The notes: generated by a model not told the origin, from the letters alone. A stretch of 64,000 bases of DNA from Pelecanus crispus (GCF_030463565.1 NC_134643.1:78427721-78491720); one strand, 5' to 3'; counted from the stretch's first letter, positions 38,001-50,610 are shown. Numbers and translations: made by a program.

Positions 38001-41000
38001 GGACTTGCTTAAGGAACATATCTTTTCATTTTTAAATATAATCAAATGCTTCATTGCTATCCTGTTTTAAGGTAAGAGAGCCTAAGTTTAATTCCCAGTG
38101 AAGGCATGTTCCAATACTGACTTAGCATAAAAACGTAAATGAAATTAAATGTAAGAAGTAGAGCGTGGATTTTTTAGATTTACAGAAGTGTGCCTTTAAT
38201 AGCTGTTTGAGGCAGTATTAAGAAGTGTTTATGCGTAAACAGTCTCCAAGGTCATTGACGTTAAGCTGACTGGGAATGGGAACACAGTATGAGACAAAGA
38301 ATTAATTTATCTTTGCTTCTTGACCCGATACTGTTAATCCAGCAACGTGGGTTAACTAATCTGCACTATTCAAAAACGAGTAACGATGACTTAGCCTCTC
38401 ATCTTTTTAAGAGAAACTGAGGTTGCTGATGGCTACCTTGTGATGTTTTGCCACGAGCCGCGGTGGTTCGGGAGGCAGGCCTGCGGAAGCCCAGGTGTCT
38501 CTACAAGGGAAGGGGCAGAGATATCCTGTAGCGACGGCTGCTGTTCCCACCGCCTGTGTGCTGCCGCTGGCTTACGGCTTCTGACTTGCAAGGGACGAGG
38601 GTCAAGAGCCAAGGGCAACCACTGCTAATCTGACAGGGGTCAGAGGAGAGCCTAGGACTTAAAGAAAAAAAGAAAAAACAAAAATCTGTCTCGGGTTTTA
38701 AAGAGCATATTCTTCCTCGTTACAGCAGCCTGAGTGTCCAATATCCCCGTTTCTCTGTGACCTTAACTAGGTCTTAATCTTCGGTCATTTTATCAAAGAT
38801 TTGTCCTTGTAAAATGGCATAGAGATTTGTATTTGCAACAGTGAGGATGATGTCATGTTTTGAAAGAGTTGGCTATGGATTGGAGGTATATATGCAAACA
38901 ACCAAGCCTCTATTTGTTTTTCATTTAAATTTAGTTTGCATGGGCAGGTGGTAGAATCTGAAACAGTTTGAGATATGCTTTGATACCTTGGGGGTAAAGG
39001 ACAAGGATCCTATCTGGCAATCCATATTTATGTAGGTAGCTGCTGGGAATTTTGAGCCCGAACGCTGGAATTAGATTATCGGTTGTAGTTTTCTACTTTC
39101 ATAACCAGCTTTAAAACATACTAAATTGCATACTGGAATTATTAATAGCTTTACTGTGTCATGTCTGCACAAAATATGTAAAATTATACATGTAAGACAC
39201 AGTGCGCATAAATGATACTATAGATAAGTCATAAAATACATAAAGATGATACGTAACCTATAATTAATGCATTCAGTGCATTATATTGAAGTATCATCGT
39301 GCCTGTCTTCTTGAAAAATATTACCACAGCAAATCTAATCAAACTGACTACAAGTAAATTTCAGAACCTTTTGTTTTCCCCAACTCACCTGCCGGCATGC
39401 TTGGTTTAGCAACATGTTCCTTTTTCAAGAAGATTTTCTGTTCCCTTTTGCTAGGTAAAAAAAGACACAAACAGAAAAAACTGACTATGCAAAGTAAAGA
39501 CAGCGTCAACATACTCTTTCTACCGAAGATGCTTCACTATTTAATCAAAATCGTGTTCATACAAAGCCATAATTTCCATCATATAATTAGGCATTTAGAG
39601 GGCTGGTTTTTTTAATTTGGACCTAGGCCTCTATTCAGCAAAACATTAAGCGTGTATTTAACTTGAAATACATTATTTGTTCTGCTAAGGGCATTTCACC
39701 ATGGAAACGAAGCTTTTAGTTTGCGCGGTCAAAGCCTTACGAGAAGCATGAGCTTTTGGATCTGGTCGCTACTTTGGAAACAATCTCTGTGGCTGGCATG
39801 GGATCCTGCTGCCGCTTCCTCAGAGGCGTTGTGAGGACTCGGTTGTGGTCACTGCTCTCTAAATTGCTCATGCACCCATACGACCTCTTGGTTTCTGTAA
39901 ACCAAAATCTGTTTGCCTTTTCTTTCTGTATAAATGAGAGAAGGAAGGAAAGCATGAGATGGGTGGTAGAAGGCTAACTCCCTGCTTTGGAGAGCCGGGA
40001 GGGCCTGTGGAGTGTGATATACGGCTCCTCTCGCTCAGCTCTGTATGGATCCAAACTCAAGGAACAAAACAGGTCCATATTAATGCAGGTTTCGTGTGTA
40101 TGTTTATATGTACCTGCATACCTAGATTTAAAAAAAAAAGATGGTAGAAAGACAGAAATCAGTAAATAGCCTCAATTTGTTCCCTCCTTGCCAAGGCGGC
40201 GATTGCTAAGCTTTGCTTTGAAAATAAATTAGACCCGTCTCGTACATCGTCAAGACAGTAGTCCTACCAGACTGCCTTTGCCCCAACACTGTCCGACCTG
40301 TAAAATACATTATAAACCCCCTCTTTGTTGGATTGCCCTTACTCGAACATTTGAGACAAATCGGTGGGCAAAGCCAGCATACCAGGCTGCAGCTGAGTTG
40401 TGGAGAGCATGACCCAACAGCTACGACAGTTTCTTTTTTAGCCTGTGGGAGGAAGGTATTATCCTAACAGGTGTGAGGTAGCATATGTTGTGCTTTGGGC
40501 TTTTGTCATGGTATTGTATGGTTTGTTTACATGTCTGAGTTCTGTAGTGCATTGACTTATTATAGGTCTTTTTCAGAACACAGTTTTCATCTCTCACAGA
40601 TATAGACATTTCCATTGTGTGGCCCAGTGAATATGAAACTAGCATCTAGTTTAGAAATGAAAAAAAAAAGCCCTAACCAAAAACCCAAAACAAAGGAGAA
40701 AAAGAAAATACCTTTTTTTAGATTTTTTTTTTTTCCACAACGCACAGTTGTAAAGGCTAAGAATAGTTAGTATACACATGCAATAGACAGCTGACTTTTT
40801 ATGCTGGGTTTTAATACATTTTATCCACTATAGCACTTGTTTTACTAGTAACCTTTCATGACTTTATAAGCTGTGAAGAAACATGATTAACACATTTCCA
40901 TTTGTTTGAATCTCCCTGCACAGGCTGCAGGGATACATCACTACATACCTAGATGTTTACTTTGTATGTGTGAGCATACAGTTGGGTTGTTTAACCTCGA

Positions 41001-43695
41001 AAAGTCCAACATTCTGTGCTTTGACTGTTTCTCTATGCAGTCCACTAACTGCATCCAGGGAACTGACGCTTTGGATGTCCAGCTGAGTACTTCGGCATCC
41101 CTAGGATCCTCCAAACCTTGCTCAGCCATTCCCAGTTTCTCATTCGTGGATCTTCAGGACCCGTTGGAGCTCCTGCCTGAGCTCTGGTTGAGTTCTCAAT
41201 CCAGGAGCTGCCCTGGGTCATGCAGTCCGTACTGCAGTAGCGTATGTGTCGCATCAGACCTTGCACAAAAAAATGGACAGGGATGCACTTATCATAGAAT
41301 CGTTTAGGTTGGAAAAGACCTTTAAGATCATCCAGTCCAACCATTAACCTAACATTACCAAGTTTACCACTAAACCTTGTGGGAATGCGATCAGCTGTTG
41401 ACCACCACTACACCCAGTAACCCACTGGTCTAGGTGTTCCCCTGGGAAATGGAAGAGTCTACCTGCTCCAGTGAATATGGATTTATTTAAAGTGATACAG
41501 CTTCACTGTGGGGTACCTATGGAGCCTTAGCACCCAATTCAGAGCTACAAAGCCCTTGGGGTGACTGGGTATCTGGAAATCAGGTATGGTGCTGGATCGC
41601 CCAAAGTCCCTCTATGGACATTACCCTTTTTTTCATAATTTTTGTTTGGACTGGGGAGAGAGACATACAGCAATGCATAAAGGCAGTGTTTAAAACAGGA
41701 CAGGACGTATCTTGAAGCAAATATAGCACCTGAAACTACTATCTCCCCCTTTTTTTTTTAAAAAGATGATCTTATCTAATTAAGCCTTTTAACTCACCTG
41801 TAAAATAAGTTCAGATTCTGCTGCTCTTACGTACAAATCCATAGGTGCCCCCTTGGAAGAACGGACTTTGGTATTTCCCCTCAGGAACAGAGTTGGGTCA
41901 CACAACTCCCTTGTAGCGATCATAATAAAATTCAGAAGGCCTGACCCCAGCTCCTCTTTGTCACTGCTAAACTACACAGCTCTTCAGAAATCTGGATATA
42001 TTTAAAATCCTAGATTATAAACGTCTATATGAGTAACGCAGAAAGGCTACAAAAAGAAGAAAAAAACCCCAGAATATTAAACTACAAACTGTATGACATA
42101 TGATAACATCTATCCAGCAGAAACTAGTCCGTAGCATGCTTTTCCCCAGCCACATTACACATCAGCAAGGGGAGCCTGCGATTCTGTAGAACCAAGTATA
42201 TTTTCATTTATTTAGTATCACATTTCTGTGTGTTTGCTTATGGAATATTGTATATGCATTTATTATTAATAATTTTGCTCTGTATAAAATGTAAATGTCA
42301 TTTAAATATTGAAAGAACATCAAGGCTCTCTTGGGGCACACAAAGGCCCCAACCTCATCCTGACTGTAAAACTTGAAGAAAAACGGTTTACAGGACTGCA
42401 GAAATGTGGCAAAAGAAGTCCCTGCCAAGCAGCATTATGACAGATATCTGGTGCTTGGTTTAGCTCCATCTCCGAGAGTATTTTATGTGAGTTTTATTCA
42501 TTTGACCTGCAGAGAGAGTGCTTAAAAGGAAAAAGGAATCCAGCTAGGGGAAATCCCCTTCACTGCTGTCCAAGAACACCCCATCGACAAAGGGGGTGAG
42601 TTGTGCAATGATGGAGCTGGGAAGCAAAGGGATCATAAAAGAGCTGGCTAAAAACATGCCAGATAAAAACAGAGCATCTCCAGAAGACTGTCATTAAGTT
42701 CATCATCAGGCACCCTCGAGACAATGAGCAGAGTCTTCCGCCGCAGCATATGTCCAAGGGGCAGAAGGAGTGTTACCTGCCCACGGGCGTGTGTGTAGTT
42801 TGAACTAATTCCCATCCACAGCTCTGATGTCATTTCTCTTGATAAGCCAAATAAAACAATCATAACAACTACAAAAACATAGCTCCGCCCCAGCCGCTGC
42901 TGCTGGTGAACTGAACCTCTTCAGTGCTTTCCGGAAAGCTTTATCAAAATATTGGAAATATTAGAGATGCCCCACTTACGCTGAAACTCGCTAAGTTTTG
43001 CCATTTATTTTGCTGAGAAGAGGACCACCTCCTATGAGGTGCTTACGTGCTAGAGCCTGGCTACTGGTTGTGAATAACTTTCCCATTGTACGAGCAGGTG
43101 GCTCCATTGATTTTAGCGGTTCCCGCTGTCCACTCTTCCATTTAGAAAGCTATTAATCCATTTAAGTCTTTGCTATATTCTACTTCTGTGGTGAGCTTCT
43201 TGTAATTTCCATGGTGGTGGCCTCCAGCTGAAGAAGATGTGTAAACTCAGACCAAAATGAAAGACTTAGGAAAACCTGTTCAAGCTGTATGTTTTAGGTA
43301 CTTTGCTGCCCAGGGACCTGCATCGGTTGGAGTGATTTAACGCCAGGCAGGTCGTTGCAACGGCGCAGGAAAGCATCTTGTACTAAGTGAAACTACTGAG
43401 GAACTATACTTACCTACTCCAGCTATATTTAGCTAGATTTTCCAATTTCTAGGCTGTTCTGAGCCAATATGAAGCAGCAGCCATCTAAATGCTGCGTGTT
43501 TGAATTGCTGTACATCTGTTGGGTCACTGAAACTTTCCTTTGACTGCTCTCAAAATAGTTCTCTCAGCAACGCTTGCGTTCTGACTGGAGGAGTAAAAAG
43601 GGTAACTTGAAGAGCGCTTTAGACAGTTTCTATCTAAACTGAAAAGGCCTTGTGTTACAAGAAGCCATGGGGTTGTCTTTCATGACTCGTTGCAG
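35061..43695 (+). other. BIK: Presumed BIK intron 1
   Basis: AT-rich sequence between the CpG-island donors and the first coding exon. It holds a CR1 3' fragment at about 41,291-41,375 and poly-A/T runs. No coding exon was recognised on either strand. Confidence 0.5.
41291..41375 (-). mobile_element. CR1 LINE 3' end fragment
   Basis: ATCATAGAATCGTTTAGGTT, followed by GGAAAAGACCTTTAAG, is the reverse complement of the CR1 3' end with its ATTCTATG-type tail. The first 70 or so bases match the fragment at 50,611-50,697 almost exactly, so the two copies come from one recent subfamily. It is severely 5' truncated. Confidence 0.85.
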
Positions 43696-43832
43696 AATAA
43701 GATGTCTCAAACAAGGAGGATCCCCAGGCACTTTGTCCTCTCCAGCTACCCCAATGGAGCACCAGAAGAGGAAACCTACAGTAACCTCCGAACAATCCCA
43801 GACACCACAGAGCAAATGGAGTTTAATATCAG
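43696..43832 (+). CDS. BIK: BIK exon 2, putative start exon
   Basis: The acceptor CGTTGCAG precedes 43696, the ATG is at 43702 and the donor AATATCAG|GTATCA follows 43832 in phase 2. It encodes about 43 residues starting MSQTRRIPRHFVLSS and rich in Glu, Thr and Pro near the end. There is little similarity to mammalian BIK, so it rests on frame, splice sites and position. Confidence 0.6.
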
Positions 43833-46800
43833 GTATCATGCCGCATTAATACTCTTTCTGTCCTCCCCATCCCCATCCCCCCCCAAATACAAACCCCCAG
43901 ACGTTCCAGAAGACTTTGCTAAGCCAAATAATCATAGTAGATACTATTGGAAATGGAAGAATAGATGCAAGTGTAGATAACCTGTAGTGCTTAACACTGA
44001 CCATGCAAGATTACGCTGCATTAAATGTCTGTAAGTTTTTATCCTGCGCAAGGACACAGATGTGGCTCTTCATTAGAAACCCACCTGTTATAGCAAGCAG
44101 CTGAGGAAGCCATTTTTACATAATTCTCTAGGCGCCTCTCACAACAAACTGATAGTGCTGCTTTGAGTTTTTCTTAATCTCATACATACATTTTTTCCAG
44201 TTCAAGAGTCAGGGCCTGCCTTTCCCCCCATCTGTGAAAATTCCTTTCTGTTTTGGTTTTTTTTTTTTCCTTTTTGTTGGACTGACCAAACTAAGCCCAA
44301 GTTTTTTTAAGCCTAGCTCCAGAATTAAGCTCTTAAGCCCACTTACTGTTCAGCAGATCTCATAAACAGATCTCAGCAGAAATACAAGTTAAAATAAAAA
44401 TGTACAGTCATATTATTTTTCTACCGAAAAAAGAAAAAGAAAGGATGAACATTTACGAGAACCTAAATCTAACCGGAAATTTTCATCAGGAAGCGTAACC
44501 AATTTTTGGCATCAACGTGGGCCACAGATGTTGTAGTTCAAGATTCTGCATGCCCCAGGACCTCCCCAAGAGCCTTTAGGTTTTGGTCAGTTCATACCCT
44601 GGCACCACCCATTCGCTGGAGACCCGCACTGCATCGCGGAAATCATTGGAGTAAACCTGTTGGATGGCAAAGCCAGCAGTTATGTAAGAGGAAATATTTT
44701 GAAAGGTCCGACATGAAGGCTGTTCCAATATTTTGACTTTGGGGAAAAAAAAGCCACAAAACCCAAACCAGAATTCCATTGCCTTGTATAAAGAAATTAG
44801 ACACCCAAAAAAACCAACATGGTTTTTCAGAAGTGCCAAATATGCAGCTTTCTATGAAAACATCAAAGCACTTCTGTATGCATATAAATACAAGTGTAAC
44901 ATGCCTAATCAATACAACCATAAATAACGGGGGGGAAAAAAAAAAAAACAAACCACTTACATTTTGCTTTTACATGCCCAGCTTAGTCCAACTGGTAGGG
45001 GAATAACTGTGCCTGACATTTGCAGAGTGCTTTTTAGAGACCTGCTGTTGCAGTACTGTCCTCTAACGTGCACATCCCGAACGCCTTACAGCTCAGCTGC
45101 CCAGGTTGGCCGTCAGCTGGCCCTGATCGGAGATGAATTTAACAGGACATACCACAGGAAGTTTGAAGATACGCTGCTTGACCTGGCACACGGGTAAGTT
45201 ACCTTACTGGCACTGTCAATCTTCAGATCCTTTTAAAAATCACGCTAGATAGATAAACGGTAATGTTTTGTTAGATAAACAGTAACGTTTCTGTACACAA
45301 ATTAAAAAAAATTTATTGCCACTACTGCTGCTTCATACAGAACCTAAAAAGCCAAAACAGATACTGTGGCTTGTTTTACAAGGAAGAGCTTTATAATGTA
45401 AATCGTTTCCGCAGACGACAGCCATTTACAGTCAAAAGACTTAAATAGTTTCTTAGTATTTAATATTTCACAGCAGCACAGTAGTTTCCTAGGTTAGACC
45501 ATGTCTTCAAGCACAACTGAGCAATGAGAGGTCTGCAGCCTACCAAGTGCGATGCTTCAGGGATTAACATGTTACTGCATGCCAAATAACCCACCTATGC
45601 ACATACAAGAAAACGTGGCTAGACTAGTTTGAATTGCCTTTTATCTGCTGTGAGCTGACATGGCTAGTTATTAACCGCAGATTAACTGACGCGTAGTAAT
45701 GTCCCAACCCGAGATACGTAATCTGCGTCCGAACCCCCAAGTACTCATGTGTGGGTTCTACCTCTTCTCTCCTCGCGTCAGGGAGAGGACGGTCACTTCT
45801 TGCAGACTTGCAGAGAATGCAGTTCAACTACAGCTGTGTTCCTGGACATCGCATATAGTCATGTACCTTCTACCTCAGTAAAGCCGGATTCGTGCTGCAG
45901 AGAGACCCTGTGGGATTGCTGGGTCAGTCCTGTATTGCTGCCCCGAAGGCTTGATTCGTTAGAGAGCAACAGCTCTCGTTGGGTTGTGCTGTTCTAAGTT
46001 TGAAACAGGAGCAAAGGCACAAGATAGCCGTTCAGGAGCTCTGCCGCATGCTTCCTTGTGTGATGGTAGCGAACAATTAATTCTGAAACCAAATTAGCTT
46101 TAGCTTTCAAAGCACTCCTAAGTTGCCAGGTCTTCTTCCCAAATATTTAGAGAAATATACGCGTACACATAGACTTTCAGGAAGGAACAGAGTGGAGTTT
46201 TGGGTTTCTTTTAGCAGTTTTCTAAACCTTGGTATTTTATTTGCCAATTTTTAGAATAAATTTCCTATCCCCATGCTTTTTTTTTTTCCTTTCTTTGTTT
46301 TGTTTTTCTGTTTGTTTGTTTAAATCATCAGGGTTGCTATCAGTGTTTTCCAGACATGGAATATTATTAAAAGTGTTATAAGAAGCTTTGGAAATATTTT
46401 GAACAATAACTGGACAAAGAGGATCATTGGTTATGGAAGCTGGGTATGCTCTCTCCCTTTTCTCCCACCTTTTTGTTGACAAGTAGGTAACAGCAACACC
46501 TAACTCCCATGTTAAGTGTCAATGAGTAAAGCATATAATGCAGCTCTAGGTTTGGGTTTATTCCTTAGTTTGTTGGTGTCCCCCGGTTGCCCCGTTTTTT
46601 CTTTTTAGGCTGAAATTTCTCATTTATAGACAGAGCATGCCAAATGTCTGCAAACAGCTGCCCAAGTCCCACACAACTCACGGGGGCTCCATGCAGTGGG
46701 AAGGCGTCTCCCACCGTAAGAAGCTGTAAGGGCCTACTCTAGGGGAGATAAGCAGGCCTGCTACCGGCGGTGTTTCACCCTGTGTTCACCCTGGAGAAGA

Positions 46801-47116
46801 GAGGAGGATTATTTAGAGGCTGGATATGACCCTGCCACTGCAGCAGTCGCAGTGGCCACCAGCAAAACTAGACCCCTGACATGCGTTTCTGCAGCAGAAC
46901 TGGGCTGTGTGCTCCATTTCACGCTAACCTCACATGCACGCGTTCTTGTTAGCTTTTCTGCACCATCTTTTTACTGCTTGCTATTTGTAATTACCTTCCC
47001 TTTTCTTCCCGCAGATTTGCAGGCTTCCTTTCAGGTGCGTCTGCCAGAAGCTGGTGCCTGCAGCCTTGCTTGTTGCTGCCTTTTGGTGGGCTGTGAATTA
47101 CGGACTGCAGAATTAA
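43702..47116 (+). CDS. BIK: BIK homologue, tail-anchored pro-apoptotic BH3 protein (4 coding exons)
   Basis: BIK binds anti-apoptotic BCL2 proteins through its BH3 helix, mainly at the ER membrane, and promotes mitochondrial apoptosis. My exon chain is 43702-43832, 45026-45193, 46332-46443 and 47015-47116. It is in frame with GT..AG introns and encodes 170 residues; using the acceptor at 45092 gives 148. Human BIK is 160 residues as I recall it. The BH3 reads VGRQLALIGDEFNR, with the invariant Leu and Gly-Asp. Exon 4 ends RSF...GYGSW, like the RSF...GSW region of mammalian BIK. Exon 5 ends in a hydrophobic anchor, KLVPAALLVAAFWWAV, and a short tail NYGLQN. Position between TTLL1 and MCAT is the BIK locus. 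Oddly the BH3 is closest to BAK. The start ATG lies 6 bases into exon 2; the N-terminus is the least certain part. Confidence 0.8.
45026..45193 (+). CDS. BIK: BIK exon 3, BH3 exon
   Basis: The acceptor ATTTGCAG precedes 45026 and CACGG|GTAAGT follows 45193. Reading in the frame fixed by the neighbours gives VLFRDLLLQY near the start, then VGRQLALIGDEFNRTYHRKF and DTLLDLAHG. A second acceptor, CTTACAG before 45092, is in the same phase and would drop the first 22 residues. The BH3 itself is in both versions. Confidence 0.85.
46332..46443 (+). CDS. BIK: BIK exon 4, BH1-like segment
   Basis: The acceptor ATCATCAG precedes 46332 and the donor TGG|GTATGC follows 46443. It encodes VAISVFQTWNIIKSVIRSFG, then NNNWTKRIIGYGSW. 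Reading through the donor hits a stop within 12 codons, which supports splicing. Confidence 0.8.
47015..47116 (+). CDS. BIK: BIK exon 5, C-terminal membrane anchor
   Basis: The acceptor TTCCCGCAG precedes 47015 and the stop TAA is at 47114-47116. The 33 residues contain a basic/Cys stretch (RLPFRCVCQK) followed by about 17 hydrophobic residues, LVPAALLVAAFWWAVNY. This is a tail anchor as in mammalian BIK. Phase 0 matches exon 4. Confidence 0.85.
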   Translation: MCRLPFRCVCQKLVPAALLVAAFWWAVNYGLQN

Positions 47117-48280
47117 CGCAGAGAATTACAATAGGAGGTCATTGCTGGACTCTGACCAGTATCATTAACACCCAGGTGGTGGCAGTCGGTTTGTTTTTCA
47201 AATTTACACTGATAAAAATCTCTTTTATATTTAAAACCTAGGCTAGTGCTGGGTCACTGCTGTTTCATACCTTTTTTGAAAAAGAAAAATGTTTAAAATA
47301 AGGAGGTTGTTGCTGGATAACTGCCTGACTTGCTAGTTTTGAAACGTGACTCCAGGCGATTAGAAAGTCTGTCTTTTTTGTGTTTGTTCTAATGCAATAT
47401 AAAGTGTCTATTTCCTATAAACGAGTTTCTTAAAGAGATTCTGGATGTGGGGAAGACTGAAGGCATGCTGGACATCCTTTATATTTTAACACTGTAAAAG
47501 CAATAGTAAAGATTAAAACCATGATACTTTTTTTTAAAATTAAATTGTTGCTTTAAAAGTGCCGCAGTGTTATCTACTTTATTTTCCAAGATTGTGCTAT
47601 CACACATTAGTAACAACATCTTGTCTTGTATATTTTGTTATCTAAGACTACGGGACAGGCTTTATTTGATTCTTGTGTAGAAAAATTAGCATACGAAATG
47701 ATAGTTTATTGGAAAAAGAGTTGTTCAGATGAGCTAGCAAGCAAGTTGGTTGGGTTGGTACTTGAGGGCCACTCAAGCCAAGCTATTACTTTTCCAGAAT
47801 TCTTCAGAAATCTACTAATAGATTTTATAGTCTTCTGCTTCTTTTCACAGTAAAAAAAGAAGAATTTGACTGAATTTGGAAAAGGGTTTTTTTTGATGAC
47901 ACATGTCTTTTTGGAAGGCATGTGCTTAGGAGGAAATAGATGACTAAGGGAAACTTGAGCACAGCTTACAGGACAGAGATGGTGTTAAGTGTCACCCTCG
48001 CATACCCCACGGGCAGCTCTTAGGACACAGCGGGGTTTCTTCTCTCTCGACAACATGCCCCAACCATACCAAGTTATACTCTATATCTGGGTGCATCTTC
48101 CCTACCCTTTGCTGTTCAAGCTGCTTTTCACTGTATACAGTAACAGACTCTCAGCGAGAGAAAAACGAAAGTGCATCTCTGTGGTTTGGGTATTCCCCTC
48201 AGCAGAGGGGATACCTGCTTCCTGCCTAGTCAAGCGACTACTACGGTTAGCACACTTTTGAAAGAGGAAAATACAATATT

Positions 48281-48345
48281 TAATGGCCTAGTGATTTAAG
48301 CACTCATCTGAGAGGCTGGAGTTTCAAGTCCGAGCCCCTGCTTTA
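48281..48345 (+). repeat. tRNA-derived SINE remnant (MIR-like)
   Basis: GGCCTAGTGATTTAAGCACT resembles a pol III A box, and GTTTCAAGTCC at 48321-48331 a B box, with a short middle. It lacks a paired acceptor stem, so it is a SINE relic rather than a tRNA gene. Confidence 0.4.
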
Positions 48346-48992
48346 AATCAGACACGGAATCTGAACCACTCTTTTCTTCGGTGGAGACAAATGCCAAACC
48401 CAGTCAAGTTTAAGCAGGTTGAGGAATGCGTTTCCTCTCTTTTGTGAATGGTGCCCAAATCCCATTATGATCCTAACTGCCCATCTCAAAAAATTCTGGG
48501 GGGAAAAAAAAAGCAGTGGGGGGGGGGGAAAAAAAGCATCAACTAGAATACTTCATTCAACCATTTAATGTTAAAGGACTTTGACATGTCTTTGATTGAC
48601 TTGAAACACAGTGCAAAAAGAAGGTACACAAAGAAGGTACATAAAGGGGGATAGCTCCAGCACACCCCGAAAGTTCAAGCAGCAGCAGCATGTATTCTAG
48701 TGTCACCTTTTTTCAAAATGCCCTCGAGCTGATTTGCCCGTCAACAGCAGGTATGCAAGTTTTTCCTAGAAAAGCACCATTAGCGCATCTGGAACCTTAG
48801 TCTCACTCAGGCCAGAAACTGACCAGCTGAATTGCCTGTATAACCAAAGAACAGACCAAAGTTTCATCAGTGAATTGAGTGCTCTTTTTAACTCCGTCAC
48901 AGCAGTGTGATAGAAAATACGTTAAAGGTATTACTTAGCGAAGGGTAAAAATTCCCATCAAGAGTCTAATAAACAATCTATGCACGCAATGC

Positions 48993-48998
48993 AATAAA
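48993..48998 (+). terminator. Candidate distal BIK polyadenylation signal
   Basis: AATAAA occurs here and 25 bases earlier at 48968-48973, the first canonical pair downstream of the BIK stop on the plus strand. Confidence 0.35.
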
Positions 48999-49400
48999 AG
49001 TACCAACTGCCAAAAATTTGATTCTTCCTGGCTGAATCACTTTAACACCACAAAATAATTTCAATTATTTCTAGATAAATAATCTTTATGCACAGCAGAG
49101 CAATGATAAACGGGAACCTACCATACTGCCTATTCCATCTGAGAGCTGCGTGGGATGACTCCGCTTTTTCACACTCTTGCAATCAATAATGTCACATTTT
49201 GAATCACAAGAGAGGGGAAGTTCAGCATCCAGCATGTACGGAGCAAAACACCGTCTCAAGGAATATAAAATGCAATCACACCAACGAAGCAAGTGAAACA
49301 CAAAGCGAACAGAATCCCCAACAAGAATTAGCACAAACTGGAGTACCGCAGCGTGCGGTAATTACCAGGCTCCCCTCTAACCTGCGGAGCTGAGCAAAGA

Positions 49401-49450
49401 GCCTCTTAGTTAAGGCTCCACACTGTGACTCAGGAGACCCAAATTTAATT
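49401..49450 (+). repeat. Possible SINE remnant
   Basis: GCCTCTTAGTTAAGGCTCCA, followed by GACTCAGGAGACCC, resembles the same tRNA-derived SINE head as the copy at 48,281. It is followed by a 26-base T run. Confidence 0.35.
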
Positions 49451-50610
49451 TTTTTTTTTTTTTTTTTTTTACTGCACGTTTCCTCATGTGACAGAGTTTA
49501 CGGCACTTGATTTTTTTCCCCCCACATCCTGTTTCTGCTTGTTCCTAGGTGAAGGAACCGCGCCAACTTTACACATCTTAAATGTTCTGTTTCCAGAAGC
49601 AGAAGGGAGGGATGAGTAAGCACATAAAAGAAATGCAGATAACAGTACTAAGATCCAGGATTCTTAATTACTCCGCATGCCGCTCTCTGCCTAGCCACAG
49701 ATGAGTTTTACAACACAAGACACCCTTCCGCTCATTTACAGCCACACACCAACGTGACATCGTGCTGCCAGGCACTACACAAAAGCAAGCCCTGAACGCT
49801 CTTGATACAGAGGTATGAAGACCTCCATCGCAGTTTTTTAGCCGACATAAACTGCAACATCAACACAAGAGTACAATACTGCTTGGCTTCTGGTTTGGAA
49901 GACACGAGGTGAGCTGAGGAGCTTCGACTACCTCGGCTTGGGCTCAAACACTGCACAGAAGAACCGCGAACAGACATGCAGTGGCTACGGTTCCTTCTTG
50001 CCACTAACTAAACAGGGCCCACAAGAGTGTGACGCTCTTAGGATACAGACATTGCTGCAACGCTCTGCATCTGATGAAGGTGCAAAGGCTATCTAATATT
50101 CTGCATCTGCAAACAGATTTTTCGAGTGTTTCTCCCAAAGAGCTTTTATTCCAGGCAAAGTGTGCAACAAAGTGAAATGAGAAAAAAAAAAAAAATTATG
50201 GTACGAACAATACAAATAGAAAACAGGTCTCAAAAATTTCCACCAAACAAGTTAGACAATTAAAAAGTCCAGAAACTGTAAAGCACTATACTAAAACCAA
50301 AATTAATGCCACCAACATGCCACGCTCAGTTCCAACTATCATAAAAGCGCGTTTCAAAGTCACTAATGTTGCATTTGGTATTACAAGATGTAGTCAGAAA
50401 CTTCTAACACAGCACATAATTCAGCGTTTAATAATATGAATGGGATTTAATTGAGATATTCTAACCATCTAGTGATGACTTTGGTACACTTTATTGAATA
50501 ATTAACACCTTACCTGTAACATAGGAGCCTTCACTGAAATAATTTTCTTTACAGTAATCCCAACCCTTAATTGGCAGCCTCTAATAGTCCAATGATTAAG
50601 CTGACAAGTT

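Larger units (their letters stand above)
47117..48998 (+). other. BIK: BIK 3' UTR (extent uncertain)
   Basis: Non-coding sequence after the BIK stop. Candidate signals are ATTAAA at 47512-47517, and AATAAA at 48968-48973 and 48993-48998. A short or a nearly 1.9 kb UTR is possible. The region includes a probable SINE remnant at 48,281. Confidence 0.4.

Noticed and set aside
46444-46482. Reading BIK exon 4 through its donor to a nearby stop
   Set aside because: It would give a protein without the tail anchor, while a phase-0 exon with a clear anchor lies 570 bases on.
43702-47116. Calling this gene BAK1
   Set aside because: The BH3 is BAK-like, but there is no BH2 or helix 6-8, the length fits BIK, the C-terminal half matches the BIK RSF...GSW plus anchor layout, and the locus is that of BIK.
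48281-48345. Functional tRNA gene
   Set aside because: There are A- and B-box-like words but no acceptor stem pairing and no pol III T-run terminator close by; it is better read as a SINE relic.
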